Shown: piece by piece, positions 1 through 8,994 of the stretch
Position numbering within the stretch: the stretch's first letter is position 1
How the letters are laid out: the number at the start of each line of letters is the position of its first letter
Assembly: GCA_017535315.1 (NCBI GenBank)
Contig: JAFXUD010000057.1
Location: 51,109-115,108 of the forward strand
DNA: 64,000 nt
From: Victivallales bacterium
Lineage (GTDB): Bacteria > Verrucomicrobiota > Lentisphaeria > Oligosphaerales > Oligosphaeraceae
Direction of reading: 5' to 3'
The notes under the pieces: model-generated
Told to the model about the DNA's origin: nothing
Databases searched by the model: none
Seen by the model: the letters and a program-made list of their open reading frames with translations, nothing else
Position numbers and translations under genes: made by a program

Positions 1-855
1 TATGGTGGATTGATGGTCGATATGGACCCCATTATGGAAATCGCGCAGAAGTATGGCCTGAAGGTTCTCGAAGACTGCGCACATGCGGTCGGTGCCTCCT
101 ACAAGGGGCGTTTTGCGGGCAGCATTGGCGACGCGGGTGCCTTCTCCTTCCACTCCCTGAAGAACATCACCACCTGCGGCGAAGGCGGCATGATCACCAC
201 CAACCACGACGAATATTCTGATCCCATCCAGAACCTCCGTTGCATGAGCAACAACGTTGCCTGGGCGAATCCCCAGAACGAGTGGCACTTCGGTGATGCC
301 ATCACGATGAAGAAGACCTCTCCCATCGAATACTGGCTCCCAGCACACTTCGATGTGAACCCCTACAAGGGCCATTGGGGATGCAACTACCGCATGAATG
401 AAATCCAGGCTGCCGTCGGCTGCTGTCAGTTGGACAAGTTGCCCATGCTGACCGCCAAGCGCCGCGAAATCGGCCACAAGATCACCGCTGGCTTGCAGGA
501 CATCGATGGCATCGAGCCCGTGTACGAACCTGCCGACAGGGTGCATGTCTTCCACCTCTACACCCTCTGCATGGATGAGAAGAAGCTGGGCGGCAATCGT
601 GATGAGTTCATGCGTATCCTCTACGAAGAAGAGGGCGTGCAGGGTATTCTCCACTACCAGCCGACCTTCCACTTCACGGGACTTCGCCTCATGGGCTACG
701 ACCCCAATCAGTGCCCGAAGGCCAGCAAGTTCTTCTACAAGCGCGAGCTCAACCTCCCGATGCACCCGCGTCTTACCGACGAGGACATCGCCACCATGTG
801 CCAGGCCATCAAGAACACCGTTGCCAAGATGCACAAGCGTCACTGCAAGGCCTGA
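1..855 (+). CDS. DegT/DnrJ/EryC1/StrS family aminotransferase (5' truncated by window)
   Basis: PLP-dependent sugar aminotransferase of the DegT/StrS family, normally transaminating a keto-sugar nucleotide for cell-envelope or antibiotic sugars. The frame is open to base 1 (YGGLMVDMDPI), so the gene starts outside the window; about 285 residues of a usual 370-400 are present. Visible hallmarks are the cofactor-domain stretch EDCAHAVGASYKG, the Schiff-base lysine in SFHSLKN (codon at 160-162) followed by TTCGEGGMITT, the NYRMNEIQAAVG segment, and the C-terminal LPMHPRLTDEDI block. A 9-bp inverted repeat (877-885/913-921) follows the stop but has no T-tract. The sugar substrate cannot be assigned from this sequence alone. 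Confidence 0.92.
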   Translation, partial: YGGLMVDMDPIMEIAQKYGLKVLEDCAHAVGASYKGRFAGSIGDAGAFSFHSLKNITTCGEGGMITTNHDEYSDPIQNLRCMSNNVAWANPQNEWHFGDAITMKKTSPIEYWLPAHFDVNPYKGHWGCNYRMNEIQAAVGCCQLDKLPMLTAKRREIGHKITAGLQDIDGIEPVYEPADRVHVFHLYTLCMDEKKLGGNRDEFMRILYEEEGVQGILHYQPTFHFTGLRLMGYDPNQCPKASKFFYKRELNLPMHPRLTDEDIATMCQAIKNTVAKMHKRHCKA

Positions 856-906
856 TAACGGCGACTGCAACACCGTTAGGCGCAAGGCGATTTCGCATAA
901 GGCGAT

Positions 907-936
907 TTGTTTTTGCGCCTAGTAGCATTATATTAT
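907..936 (+). promoter_or_regulatory. Possible tRNA-Arg promoter
   Basis: TTGTTT (907-912) and TATTAT (931-936), 18 bp apart, lie 10 bp upstream of the mature tRNA 5' end. The placement fits a sigma-70 promoter but the boxes are imperfect. Confidence 0.35.
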
Positions 937-946
937 CATCAAATAA

Positions 947-1022
947 GTCCGAGTAGCTCAGCGGATAGAGCAGTGGTTTCCTAAACCATTGGTCGGAGGT
1001 TCAATTCCTCTCTCGGATACCA
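947..1022 (+). tRNA. tRNA-Arg (CCU anticodon)
   Basis: A cloverleaf folds cleanly. The acceptor stem is GTCCGAG/CTCGGAT with a G-U first pair, the D stem is GCTC/GAGC, and the anticodon stem is GTGGT/ACCAT around loop TTCCTAA (anticodon CCT). The T arm is GGAGG-TTCAATT-CCTCT, with discriminator A and an encoded CCA (1020-1022). It is followed at once by a strong terminator, so it is probably a single-gene transcript. Confidence 0.95.
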
Positions 1023-1027
1023 TCTTG

Positions 1028-1073
1028 AATCTCCACAACTGGCTCGGAAACAGTTAATTGTGGAGATTTTTTT
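1028..1073 (+). terminator. Rho-independent terminator of tRNA-Arg
   Basis: A 10-bp stem ATCTCCACAA (1029-1038) pairs with TTGTGGAGAT (1058-1067), with an inner CTG/CAG extension, followed by a run of seven or more T. Confidence 0.85.
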
Positions 1074-1100
1074 GTTGGCCAATGATGGCTGGAGTCAAAG

Positions 1101-2954
1101 ATGCATCACCCTGAATTGATTGTGTTGGGAATAGATGGGGCAATTCCCCATTACATTCGTGAGAAAGTCTCCCAGGGAAAGTTTCCGCATTTTGCCGAAC
1201 TGATAAGGCGGGGCACCTTCATGGATGAGTTGCGGCCAGTGCATCCCACCGTGACTCCCGTCTGCTGGAGCGCATTCCAGACTGGCAGCACGCCAGAGGT
1301 CAACGGCATTGTCTCCGACCTCCTTCATCTAAATGGTCCGCTTTCCCACCAGGTCTCCAGCTATAACGGGAATTACCTCAAGACCGAACGGTTCTGGGAG
1401 GCAGCGGCGCGGGCAGGGAAGAGTTCGCTGGTGGTGTCGTTCCCCGTTACGGCACCATCGCGGTCACCGCTGGTGCGGCAGGTCGGCGGGGAAACCTGCA
1501 GTTCTGGCCGTTTTTTGCCACAGGGGTTCCGTTTTGAACAGCATGACATTCCCTTGCAGTTGTGGTTCTTTGATTTGGATAAAAAGCCTGTCAAGAGCCT
1601 GAAGCACTTTACGGTGAACTCATCGCCTGTGATTGAAGTGTCGGAGCATGTCTCTTCCCATAACCAGAAGCTCTCGATGCCCCAGTCCGCATCCGAGGTG
1701 ACGCCCTTGCAGCAGGGGTGTTATCGACTGCAGGTGGACCTGGACCGCCCCAATGTTAATTACCATCGTTTTGCCCCCTTCTACTGGGAGGTGGAAACAT
1801 CGGAGAATGGTTTTGCGCTCCATACGGAAGACGGCATCTTGCCATTGAACAAGGACGAGTGGACACCGTCATTCCAGCGGACCTTGAAAAGTGAAGGTGG
1901 CGAACGGCGCTGTGCGTTCCGCTTTGGTTGCTTTGCCTACGAGGATGGCTGGCTGGTCTATTCCTATGCGACAAGCCATATCAGCGAGTCGGTGACTCCC
2001 TCCTTGCGTCCCATCATTGAAAGGATGCCGCCTCCACCGATCAACCTGGAGTACATCTTCCTCATGGACCCAGTGACCTTCCGCCTGGGATATGACGCTT
2101 TCAATTTCAATGTGCATTGGAATGAGGAGGTGATACGGCAGGCGCTGGAGCAGGAGGCCAGTGATATCGTGGTTACCTATGTGGGCAACACCGATACTTT
2201 CAACCATCTCTTCTGGTCGGTCTATTGCGGAGCCACTCCCGCCAGCAAAGAGGCATGCCAGTATGCTGCCGATTGCCTGGAAAAAGCCTTTGAGATTGCC
2301 GACAGGCATCTCGGTTTCCTCATGGATGAGATTGCGGACGAGCATACCACGATTCTGGTCCTCTCGGACCATGGTAGCATCGGTGTGCCCCATGGACATG
2401 ATTTCAACGAACCGCTTGTCAAGGCGGGATTGCTCTCCTACAAGAATCCTTCCACCCGCGAGATCGACTGGGAGAAAACCCGTGCTGCCGCCTGCGGTTT
2501 TGGACACTTCTTTGTCAATCTTCAGGGGCGCGAAACCAACGGCATCGTTCCTCCAGAAGAATACGACAAGACCGTCTATGAGATCATCAATGCCCTGCAG
2601 GACAACATGCGTGGACCAGATGGAGCCTCCTATCTGGCCTTTGCGGTGCGCAGGTCAGAGGCGGGCTTCTTCGAGCAAGGGGGCGAGCGCAGCGGCGATG
2701 TGGTCTATGGCGTAGCCGCGGGGTATTCCTCCATCACGGTTCATGCCGAGCAGATTCCCACGGCCAAGCATCCCCAGTTTGGCAGTATCCTCGCCCTCGG
2801 CATTCTGGCAGGCCCTGGAGTGCCTGCCAATCAGATTCTGGCGGAACCTGTCAGATTGCAGGACCTGGCGCCGACGGTGTGTTCGCTGCTGGGCTATCCC
2901 CTGCCAGAGGGAAGCAACGGGCGCATTGTCAGCAGGCTGATTCAAACTTCTTGA
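1101..2954 (+). CDS. Alkaline phosphatase superfamily protein (type I phosphodiesterase/nucleotide pyrophosphatase-like)
   Basis: A 617-residue metal-dependent phosphohydrolase of the alkaline-phosphatase superfamily. The N-terminal strand LIVLGIDGA supplies a metal-binding Asp12. PTVTPVCWSAFQTG carries the likely nucleophile Thr52, in the NPP-type context PxxTP..W..TG. GNTDTFNHLFWS (about residues 360-372) and LSDHGS (about 423-428), followed by GVPHGHDF, supply the remaining metal ligands. No signal peptide is visible, so it is probably cytoplasmic. The start ATG has a GGAG about 7 bases upstream. Related proteins act on phosphodiesters, nucleotides or phosphonate-type substrates; the substrate here is unknown. 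A remnant of a ceramidase-like gene lies directly after the stop on the opposite strand. Confidence 0.8.
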   Translation: MHHPELIVLGIDGAIPHYIREKVSQGKFPHFAELIRRGTFMDELRPVHPTVTPVCWSAFQTGSTPEVNGIVSDLLHLNGPLSHQVSSYNGNYLKTERFWEAAARAGKSSLVVSFPVTAPSRSPLVRQVGGETCSSGRFLPQGFRFEQHDIPLQLWFFDLDKKPVKSLKHFTVNSSPVIEVSEHVSSHNQKLSMPQSASEVTPLQQGCYRLQVDLDRPNVNYHRFAPFYWEVETSENGFALHTEDGILPLNKDEWTPSFQRTLKSEGGERRCAFRFGCFAYEDGWLVYSYATSHISESVTPSLRPIIERMPPPPINLEYIFLMDPVTFRLGYDAFNFNVHWNEEVIRQALEQEASDIVVTYVGNTDTFNHLFWSVYCGATPASKEACQYAADCLEKAFEIADRHLGFLMDEIADEHTTILVLSDHGSIGVPHGHDFNEPLVKAGLLSYKNPSTREIDWEKTRAAACGFGHFFVNLQGRETNGIVPPEEYDKTVYEIINALQDNMRGPDGASYLAFAVRRSEAGFFEQGGERSGDVVYGVAAGYSSITVHAEQIPTAKHPQFGSILALGILAGPGVPANQILAEPVRLQDLAPTVCSLLGYPLPEGSNGRIVSRLIQTS

Positions 2955-2959
2955 AATCG

Positions 2960-3064
2960 CTAATCGCGGTCTGGGCCGAGTTTGCCGTATGACCAGTAGT
3001 TCCCTTGGTACTTGGTGGTCAACTCAGGGAGGATGTCAGGCTTGAATGCCTTGCTCATGGCAAT
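2960..3064 (-). pseudogene. Remnant: last 34 codons and stop of a ceramidase-like gene
   Basis: Read on the minus strand, this stretch encodes 34 residues ending GNYWSYGKLGPDRD plus TAG. It matches 29 of 34 residues of the C-terminus of the intact ceramidase-like gene at 4340-5773, and the DNA match runs a few bases past both stop codons (2956 aligns with 4336). Homology ends abruptly near 3064, and no start or upstream coding sequence is present. The remnant and the intact 3' end flank the alcohol dehydrogenase gene as direct repeats 1,380 bp apart. The simplest reading is a tandem paralogue that was later deleted, leaving its tail. Confidence 0.85.
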
Positions 3065-3127
3065 AGGTATTATCTACGGATAAGTTCATTAAACATTTGT
3101 TTTGAAATCACCAACTAGGAGAGAAAA

Positions 3128-4312
3128 ATGGAAAACTTCATCTACGAGACACCAACAAAGGTCTATTTCGGTAAAGGCGAGGAACTCAAGGTCGGAAAGC
3201 TCATCAAGGAGTTCAACCCGAAGAAGGTTCTGCTTCACTATGGGGGCAAGTCCGCGCAGGCAAGCGGTCTTTTGGACCGAGTGCGCAAATGCCTTGCAGA
3301 TGAGGGTATCGCATTTGTGGAACTTGGTGGCGTTATTGCGAATCCCGAGCTTGGCCTGGTGCGCAAAGGCATTGAACTGTGCCAACGCGAGGGCGTTGAC
3401 TTTGTGCTGGCCGTCGGCGGTGGGTCTGTACTGGATTCATCGAAGGACATCGCCAACGGCGTCGCCAATCCCGAAGTGGACGTCTGGGATTTCTCGCTCG
3501 GCAAGGCGACACCCAAGCGCACGCTGAAGAAGGGAGCCATCCTCACACTCGCAGCCGCTGGCTCGGAAATGTCCAACTCCTGTGTCATCACCAACATGGA
3601 GACCAAGGAGAAGCGCGGATACGGAAGCACCTTCAATCGGATGGACTTCGCCATTGAGAACCCCGAACTTACATTTACCGTGAATCCCTACCAGACCGCC
3701 TGCGGCATTGTCGATATTACCATGCATACCCTCGAACGCTATTTCTGCCCTGGGACTGACACGCCGCTGACCGATGCGCTTGCAGAAGGCCTCGTCAAAA
3801 TCGTCTTCCAGACAGGCCTCGATTGCCTGAAAAATCCCTGCGACTATGCGGCTAGGGCGACTATCATGTGGGCCTCGTCGCTTGCCCACAACGGCTTGAC
3901 GCAGTGCGGCAGAGACACGCAGCTGGTCGTGCATCAGCTGGAGCATGAAGTGTCAGGACTGTATCCGACTGTGGCGCATGGAGCAGGGCTTGCCGCGCTC
4001 TGGTGCAGCTGGGCGCGCTATGTCCACAAGGCGAATCCCATGCGCTGGTTGCAATATGCGTCGCGGGTGTGGAATGTTGACATTGACTTTGACCATCCCG
4101 AAAGCACCATCGAAAAAGCAATTGACATGCAGGAGGCGTACTACACCCAAATTGGCATGCCTATTGGTCTGTCCGCATTCGGCGTGAAGCAGGAGGACCT
4201 TGAACCCATGGCCCTGGCCTGCTCCAGAAACAAGACCCGAACCCTCAAAGGCGACAAGCCGCTTGGCTATGACGCTATTCTCGACATCTTCAGGATGGCA
4301 TACGAGCGCTGA
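3128..4312 (+). CDS. Iron-containing alcohol dehydrogenase (butanol dehydrogenase-like)
   Basis: NAD(P)H-dependent group III alcohol dehydrogenase, 394 residues, a typical length for BdhA/YqhD-type enzymes that reduce aldehydes or oxidise alcohols during fermentation. The N-terminus FIYETPTKVYFGKG is typical. The dinucleotide-binding AVGGGSVLDSSKDIA is at about 95-109. Candidate metal ligands are Asp196 and His200 (GIVDITMHTLE), His269 (VVHQLEHE) and His284 (VAHGAGLA). AGGAGA sits 6 bases before ATG. It stands alone on the plus strand between two minus-strand copies of the same ceramidase-like 3' end. Confidence 0.93.
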   Translation: MENFIYETPTKVYFGKGEELKVGKLIKEFNPKKVLLHYGGKSAQASGLLDRVRKCLADEGIAFVELGGVIANPELGLVRKGIELCQREGVDFVLAVGGGSVLDSSKDIANGVANPEVDVWDFSLGKATPKRTLKKGAILTLAAAGSEMSNSCVITNMETKEKRGYGSTFNRMDFAIENPELTFTVNPYQTACGIVDITMHTLERYFCPGTDTPLTDALAEGLVKIVFQTGLDCLKNPCDYAARATIMWASSLAHNGLTQCGRDTQLVVHQLEHEVSGLYPTVAHGAGLAALWCSWARYVHKANPMRWLQYASRVWNVDIDFDHPESTIEKAIDMQEAYYTQIGMPIGLSAFGVKQEDLEPMALACSRNKTRTLKGDKPLGYDAILDIFRMAYER

Positions 4313-4339
4313 CGGGGTGGGGATCTTATACTCTAATCG

Positions 4340-5773
4340 CTAATCGCGGTCTGGACCGAGTTTGCCGTATGACCAGTAGTTTCCTTGGGGCATGGTGGTA
4401 TCCTCGGGGAGGAGGTCTGGCTTGAATCTCTTGCTCATGGCAATGAGTGCGTCCCGAATGCGTTCGCCTGCATCAATGCAGAGGCAGCTGTAGGCGGTGA
4501 GCACGGTTTCGTAGCCGCCGCCCGTCTTCGGGTCAAAGGCCTCGGTGGTAGGAACATAGCCTACGCAGTCATTGGCGAGTTCCACGGTCATGGTCTTGGC
4601 AAATGGCGAGGCTGCCTTGATTTCAAGCGACAGCGCGGTGAAGTACTCTGCGGGATTCGAAAGGAAAAGCGCGTCGCCAATCTGGATTGCCGTCAGGCGC
4701 ACGTCCTTGTTGGGCTGAAGGCGCTGGAGTTCCGACTCGAAAAGGCGCTCTCTGGCAAAGACGGCCGCAGTATTTTCGGGGTCATCACGATGCTGATTGA
4801 CTATCTTCCAGGCTTCTTCGACTGAGCCCTTGCGCGGTACGCGCCTGGGCACGGGCAGAATGCGGTCTTCAAATGCGAGAGTTGGACTGGCCTGCTTCGG
4901 CATGGCGATAAGCTCCTTTGCGGCTTCTGCCGCCACGCGGAAGCCAAGGCGCTTGGCGATATCCAGGCCAAAGTCCCGTGTGCGGCTCTGGTTGTTCACC
5001 TGCGTGACATCGCCGCATGGCCCATTCAGCACGACCACGCCAGCATCCTCGCCGAACAGCTTTTGAATGGTTTCTTCAACATAGTAGGGCCAGTCACCAT
5101 GGGAGTTCGGTTTGCTGTATGTCGTGCCGTGGCAGCAGAAGTTGACCAGGGCGCCGATGAGCGAGCCATCTTCTCGCCAGGCGCCCACGACACCGACCAT
5201 CGGGTCAAGCTTGCCAGCAGGGCCGACGATATCGGGGTTCATTTTTCCTGGATGCGAGTAGGCACGTCCATCCTTGCAGAAGAGTCGGCGTGGGAAGGTG
5301 TATCCAGACTCTTCGCCTTTGCCAGTGTTGATGAGGGCATTTTCCACCCTGGAGCAGGCCATGTATATCGCAGTTGCGATTTGCCGTGCGGTATAATCTA
5401 CGAACCAGGCGTCAGGCGCTGCCGTGTATTTGGTGAGTTCGATGACCTCAGGAGCCATCTTATCGAACATGTCAGCCTGGAGGAAGGAGGAGACGGCCGC
5501 GCCAGAATGGGTGTGGGTGGCGGAGATGATGAAGCTGTCAAGCTTCGGGCCCTTCATTTTCTCATAGTAGGAGAGTGCCAAGTCAATGGTGGGGCGTCCG
5601 ATTGAGCAGCAGTCCACCACGGCAAAGGCGACTCGTCCAGTATCGGTCTCGAATACGGCGGCACGGACTTTCAAAGGACCTGCAATACCCTGAATGCGTG
5701 CCTCGTTGTAGCCACCTGCCTGCATGGTTCCGATGGGCGGTGTGATGCTTGTTGAAAAAAAACCTGCTTTCAT
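4340..5773 (-). CDS. Neutral/alkaline non-lysosomal ceramidase-like protein
   Basis: A 477-residue member of the neutral ceramidase N-terminal domain superfamily. Seen: the N-terminal AGFFSTSITPPIGTMQAGGY, the strand AFAVVDCCSIG, the conserved ATHTHSGAAVSSF (metal-binding histidines), the VNFCCHGTTY segment, and a late VGYVPTTEAF block. I start at the ATG at 5771-5773 because AAAGGA lies 7 bases upstream; a start 15 codons earlier lacks such a site. No signal peptide is visible. In Lentisphaerota- and Planctomycetes-like genomes these proteins often sit beside glycosidases and may act on glycolipids or other amides, but the substrate is unknown. A truncated paralogue tail is at 2960-3064. Confidence 0.82.
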   Translation of the reverse strand: MKAGFFSTSITPPIGTMQAGGYNEARIQGIAGPLKVRAAVFETDTGRVAFAVVDCCSIGRPTIDLALSYYEKMKGPKLDSFIISATHTHSGAAVSSFLQADMFDKMAPEVIELTKYTAAPDAWFVDYTARQIATAIYMACSRVENALINTGKGEESGYTFPRRLFCKDGRAYSHPGKMNPDIVGPAGKLDPMVGVVGAWREDGSLIGALVNFCCHGTTYSKPNSHGDWPYYVEETIQKLFGEDAGVVVLNGPCGDVTQVNNQSRTRDFGLDIAKRLGFRVAAEAAKELIAMPKQASPTLAFEDRILPVPRRVPRKGSVEEAWKIVNQHRDDPENTAAVFARERLFESELQRLQPNKDVRLTAIQIGDALFLSNPAEYFTALSLEIKAASPFAKTMTVELANDCVGYVPTTEAFDPKTGGGYETVLTAYSCLCIDAGERIRDALIAMSKRFKPDLLPEDTTMPQGNYWSYGKLGPDRD

Positions 5774-5843
5774 GTTTGTTTCCTTTGGTTGTGATTTAAA
5801 AAGACTTACCTTGGGCAAGACAATGGGTGTGATGCCTCAGGGG

Positions 5844-8666
5844 CTACTGGAAGAGGATGGCGACGTTTTCGATGACGGCGTTTCCCTTGCTCTGGGAGAA
5901 GAAGAGGCCAATCCACTGGTCTGGTTCGATGGTGTAGCGCACCTCGTAGGTGTGTGGCTGCTTGTTCAGTTCAAAGGTTCCGAAGGGTACGTTGGGGAAG
6001 TTTTTTCGTTGTAGCTTGCCGCTATCCCAGTCGTCGTGATATCTCGTTCCGAAGACTCGGAGGGAGCCTGAGCCAGAGGCACGGAAGAGAATGCGGATGG
6101 CCCGTGGGGTGTCGGATTGGCCTAGAGGACCCTTCCAGTCCCAGAGGAGTTGATAAAGCTGACCGCCAGGGTTGAGGGCGATGGAGGCCTGGGGCGTGCC
6201 AGGAGCGCGGTATTCGCAGGCATCGTTGAGTGACCAAGCGAGAGGCTTGCCTGGGTTCTTGGGATCTGGTTGCATGAAATCGCCATTTTGCAGCAAGGGT
6301 TTGCCGATGCAGATGGTGCGATAGTCGTTCCTGAAGTGGGGCAGGGCGCCAGACAGGGTGAAGCAGCCCCTTGGAAGGTCGTCCTGCACCTTGCGATTGC
6401 GGGCAAATTGGATTTTCCAGTTGCAGCCGCCCCCGAAGATACCCTCCATCTTTTTGACAGGGACCTTGATTTCGAGAATATAGCGATTCTTTTTGACGGT
6501 GGCTGCGGCTTTGATACCGAAATCCACGCTCGTGTCGTTACCCCCTTGCCTTGCGTCATAGACGGTGCCTTTGGTATTGACGATAATCTGGTAGTAGGCA
6601 TTGGCGGTGTTCATGGGGTCGAGGAAAATCTCGATGCTGTCGTCTGACCAGAGGGGACCGTCTTTGGTGGCCGATGCCTTGATTTTTTCGGGATGGGGTT
6701 CATGGGCCTGGACGAGAAAATAGAAGTTGGCGTCATCGGCCATGACACCAACGTTGGTTTTCAGTTGAGGTGGCAGGGGGGGGGCATCTTGTTTGATACT
6801 TTTAAAATCGGAGATGTAGCATGCTCCTGTCCAGGCTGCATCATTGTCTTTGCCGTCGATGACAATGGGCGAAGCGGGTGTGGGCGCAGTCAAAATGGCG
6901 CTTTCCCGTTCGCGATAGGTCTCATTGGGCTTTATCCAGTAGTGTTGCAGATATACTCGGTCACGGTGAAGGCGCTCCTTGAGAATAGGGGTGTCCGCGA
7001 GGGCATCGGCCTGGTCAAGGAAGGCGAGGAGTTTTTCCCTGAGACCGTCCTTGATGAGGAGCCTGGCGGTGCGGTCGTCTCCCGTGGGATAGCCGAAGCA
7101 GCCCTGGCAGTTGTCCCAGGTGGCGCGGCGCAGGTCATGGAAACTCTTCATGGTGCGGTAGGCCTTGCCGTAGTATTTGGATTCCAGGTCTGCAATGACG
7201 GCATCCAGTTCCAGGTTTGGGTTCCAGGTGAGTCTGGCTGCGACATTCAGATAGAGCCATGCTTGCCCGAGCCGATGGGCACCGTGAGTCGGGTCTTCGT
7301 CCAGCGTAGGCAACTTGCCGCTCCAGTCTGCATCGGGGAAGATGATCTCCTCTTTCCAGCCAAGGATGCCCATTTGCTTGTAGAGGCGCAGGTCATGGGC
7401 GAGGGTCTTTTCCAAGGGAGTCCAATGCATGGGCGTGCAATGGGCGTATTCATACAAATGCATCCGCGGGTTGAGTTCAAGCCATTGTTTGATGAGTTTA
7501 AGCGTGGCCACGTTGCGCTGGCAGGTCGGGTCGTCAAGCGCATGGGCGAAGCAGCGCCCGTGGGAGCAGAAATAGACGACCATGCGTGGGTCGATGGAGA
7601 CATTTTGGGGAATGGAGCGGTAGTTGGCGTATGCCCAGGTCTGAAGCGATGCATCAGGGCAGCGCTCGAAGACGCGCTTGGCAATTGCCTGGGCGACTGT
7701 ATGGAAGCGATGCGACACATCGAAGGTACCATTTAGGTCAAGGGCACGGCAGGAGTCGCATTCGCACCAGCCCTTGACATTGTCTGGCCCGCCAAAGAGG
7801 AAGCTAATTCGTTTTCCATGGGTGGCATAGAGGTCGCAGATGGAGTTGACGACCAGGTTTTGGAGGTCGGGGTTGGATATGCAGTGGTGAGTGTCGTTGT
7901 GTTGTTTGTTGCGGGTGCGCTGGCCATTGACCAGGGCAAAGTACTCGGGGTGGGTATCCAGATATTTGGCGGGCGGGGCGGCGTTGTAGTAGGTCAGGTG
8001 GCCACCTTGGGTGGCGATGCCGTCGATGAGTCGGGCATCGTAGAACGCTTTGGTGTCGCCCGTGGTCATCGGTTCCGTGGTGAAGGCGGGGGGTGCCTGC
8101 AGGCGGTTTCGGGCGGCCCAAGTATGGCCTGCGATGGCTTTGCCGCCACGACTGGTCTGGCTCAGGAGTCTCCAGCGGAAAGCTGGTTCCTCCAGACGGT
8201 CAAGATTAGGCAGCGTGATGTCCGACGAGCGCTTGACGTATTCGCCCTCTTCGCCAGGGTAGAACCAGCGGACATTCAGGTAGTCGGAAAGCAGGGTGAC
8301 GGCGCCGAAATAGGTGCCAACCTGGGTGGTTCCAACGATAAACACTCGCGTCCCCACGCTCTTGAGGACGAATGCCTCGTCGGACTTGCCTCTCAATATG
8401 CGTTTTATTTCTTTTGGGACGAAGGGCGAATCGAAGGTTCCCAGCACGATTCCCGCCGCGTTGACATCCTTGACCACTGGAACGGCCGCCCCACTGATTC
8501 TTCGGAAATAGGTGGACAATTCATCCTGCGCCGCTTTTTCCCCTGGCAGGGCATCCTGACTGATGAACATGGCGGTCATCGGTTTGCCCGCTTGGACGAC
8601 TGCGAGCTTTGCCTGCAGGTGAATACAGAGAAGAATGGTCAAAAAAGCCAGTGATTTCAGGCGCAT
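5844..8666 (-). CDS. Secreted DUF4838 / CBM9-like carbohydrate-active protein
   Basis: A 940-residue exported protein. Residues 1-25 are a signal peptide (basic MRLK, hydrophobic core, AKLA). Residues 30-135 resemble the N-terminal domain of alpha-glucuronidases (GEKAAQDELSTYFRRISG, then IVLGTFDS and GTYFGAVTLLSDYL). The middle 200-480 looks like DUF4838, with HPEYFALVNGQR, FLFGGPDNVKGWCECDSC and YEYAHCTPMHW. From about 630 there is a CBM9-like domain (VIDGKDNDAAW, then DDSIEIFLDP), followed by a C-terminal beta-rich region. It probably binds and perhaps cleaves a uronic-acid-bearing glycan; catalytic residues cannot be assigned confidently. It lies 70 bp upstream (in reading direction) of the ceramidase-like gene and may be co-transcribed. 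Confidence 0.75.
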   Translation of the reverse strand: MRLKSLAFLTILLCIHLQAKLAVVQAGKPMTAMFISQDALPGEKAAQDELSTYFRRISGAAVPVVKDVNAAGIVLGTFDSPFVPKEIKRILRGKSDEAFVLKSVGTRVFIVGTTQVGTYFGAVTLLSDYLNVRWFYPGEEGEYVKRSSDITLPNLDRLEEPAFRWRLLSQTSRGGKAIAGHTWAARNRLQAPPAFTTEPMTTGDTKAFYDARLIDGIATQGGHLTYYNAAPPAKYLDTHPEYFALVNGQRTRNKQHNDTHHCISNPDLQNLVVNSICDLYATHGKRISFLFGGPDNVKGWCECDSCRALDLNGTFDVSHRFHTVAQAIAKRVFERCPDASLQTWAYANYRSIPQNVSIDPRMVVYFCSHGRCFAHALDDPTCQRNVATLKLIKQWLELNPRMHLYEYAHCTPMHWTPLEKTLAHDLRLYKQMGILGWKEEIIFPDADWSGKLPTLDEDPTHGAHRLGQAWLYLNVAARLTWNPNLELDAVIADLESKYYGKAYRTMKSFHDLRRATWDNCQGCFGYPTGDDRTARLLIKDGLREKLLAFLDQADALADTPILKERLHRDRVYLQHYWIKPNETYRERESAILTAPTPASPIVIDGKDNDAAWTGACYISDFKSIKQDAPPLPPQLKTNVGVMADDANFYFLVQAHEPHPEKIKASATKDGPLWSDDSIEIFLDPMNTANAYYQIIVNTKGTVYDARQGGNDTSVDFGIKAAATVKKNRYILEIKVPVKKMEGIFGGGCNWKIQFARNRKVQDDLPRGCFTLSGALPHFRNDYRTICIGKPLLQNGDFMQPDPKNPGKPLAWSLNDACEYRAPGTPQASIALNPGGQLYQLLWDWKGPLGQSDTPRAIRILFRASGSGSLRVFGTRYHDDWDSGKLQRKNFPNVPFGTFELNKQPHTYEVRYTIEPDQWIGLFFSQSKGNAVIENVAILFQ

Positions 8667-8781
8667 ATGGTTCCTTCCAGAGGTGATTAAGTGCTAGTGC
8701 CCGATTGCTTATGCCTTAAACTATGGTGCATGATTATTAAAATTCAACCCCAAAAGTCGATAATAGCACTATCAGATAGCC

Positions 8782-8994
8782 TATCGATCGTAATCCCTCA
8801 TTGTTTGAGATGAGCCGCGTTAGCGGCGGCAAGAGCATAGCCGTGGGTGGAGCGAGCGCGTCTGGCGCGAGCGAAACCCACGGGATAAGCATTCACCCAG
8901 TTCCTTTGCTCCGTGCCGCGTAGCGCAGCGAAGCGGCAAGGAGCAGAAATGTCAACGAACATTATCAATCTGCTGCGAGGGATTACTATCGATC
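8782..8994. mobile_element. MITE-like element, copy 1 (with 8-bp target duplication)
   Basis: The element at 8790-8986 begins GTAATCCCTC and ends GAGGGATTAC, and is flanked by the exact direct repeat TATCGATC (8782-8789 and 8987-8994). The interior has the GC-rich palindromic core shared with four other copies in this window (AGCCGTGGGTGGAGCGAGCG to GCGAGCGAAACCCACGGG) and the second module GTGCCGCGTAGCGCAGCGAA. No coding capacity. It sits between divergent genes. Confidence 0.85.

Noticed and set aside
6693..7736. 347-codon plus-strand frame
   Set aside because: Antisense shadow of the DUF4838/CBM9-like gene; composition only.
8783..8993. ATCGAT-containing 17-bp inverted ends of copy 1
   Set aside because: First read as terminal repeats, but TATCGATC is nearly palindromic and is better explained as an 8-bp target duplication outside GTAATCCCTC ends.
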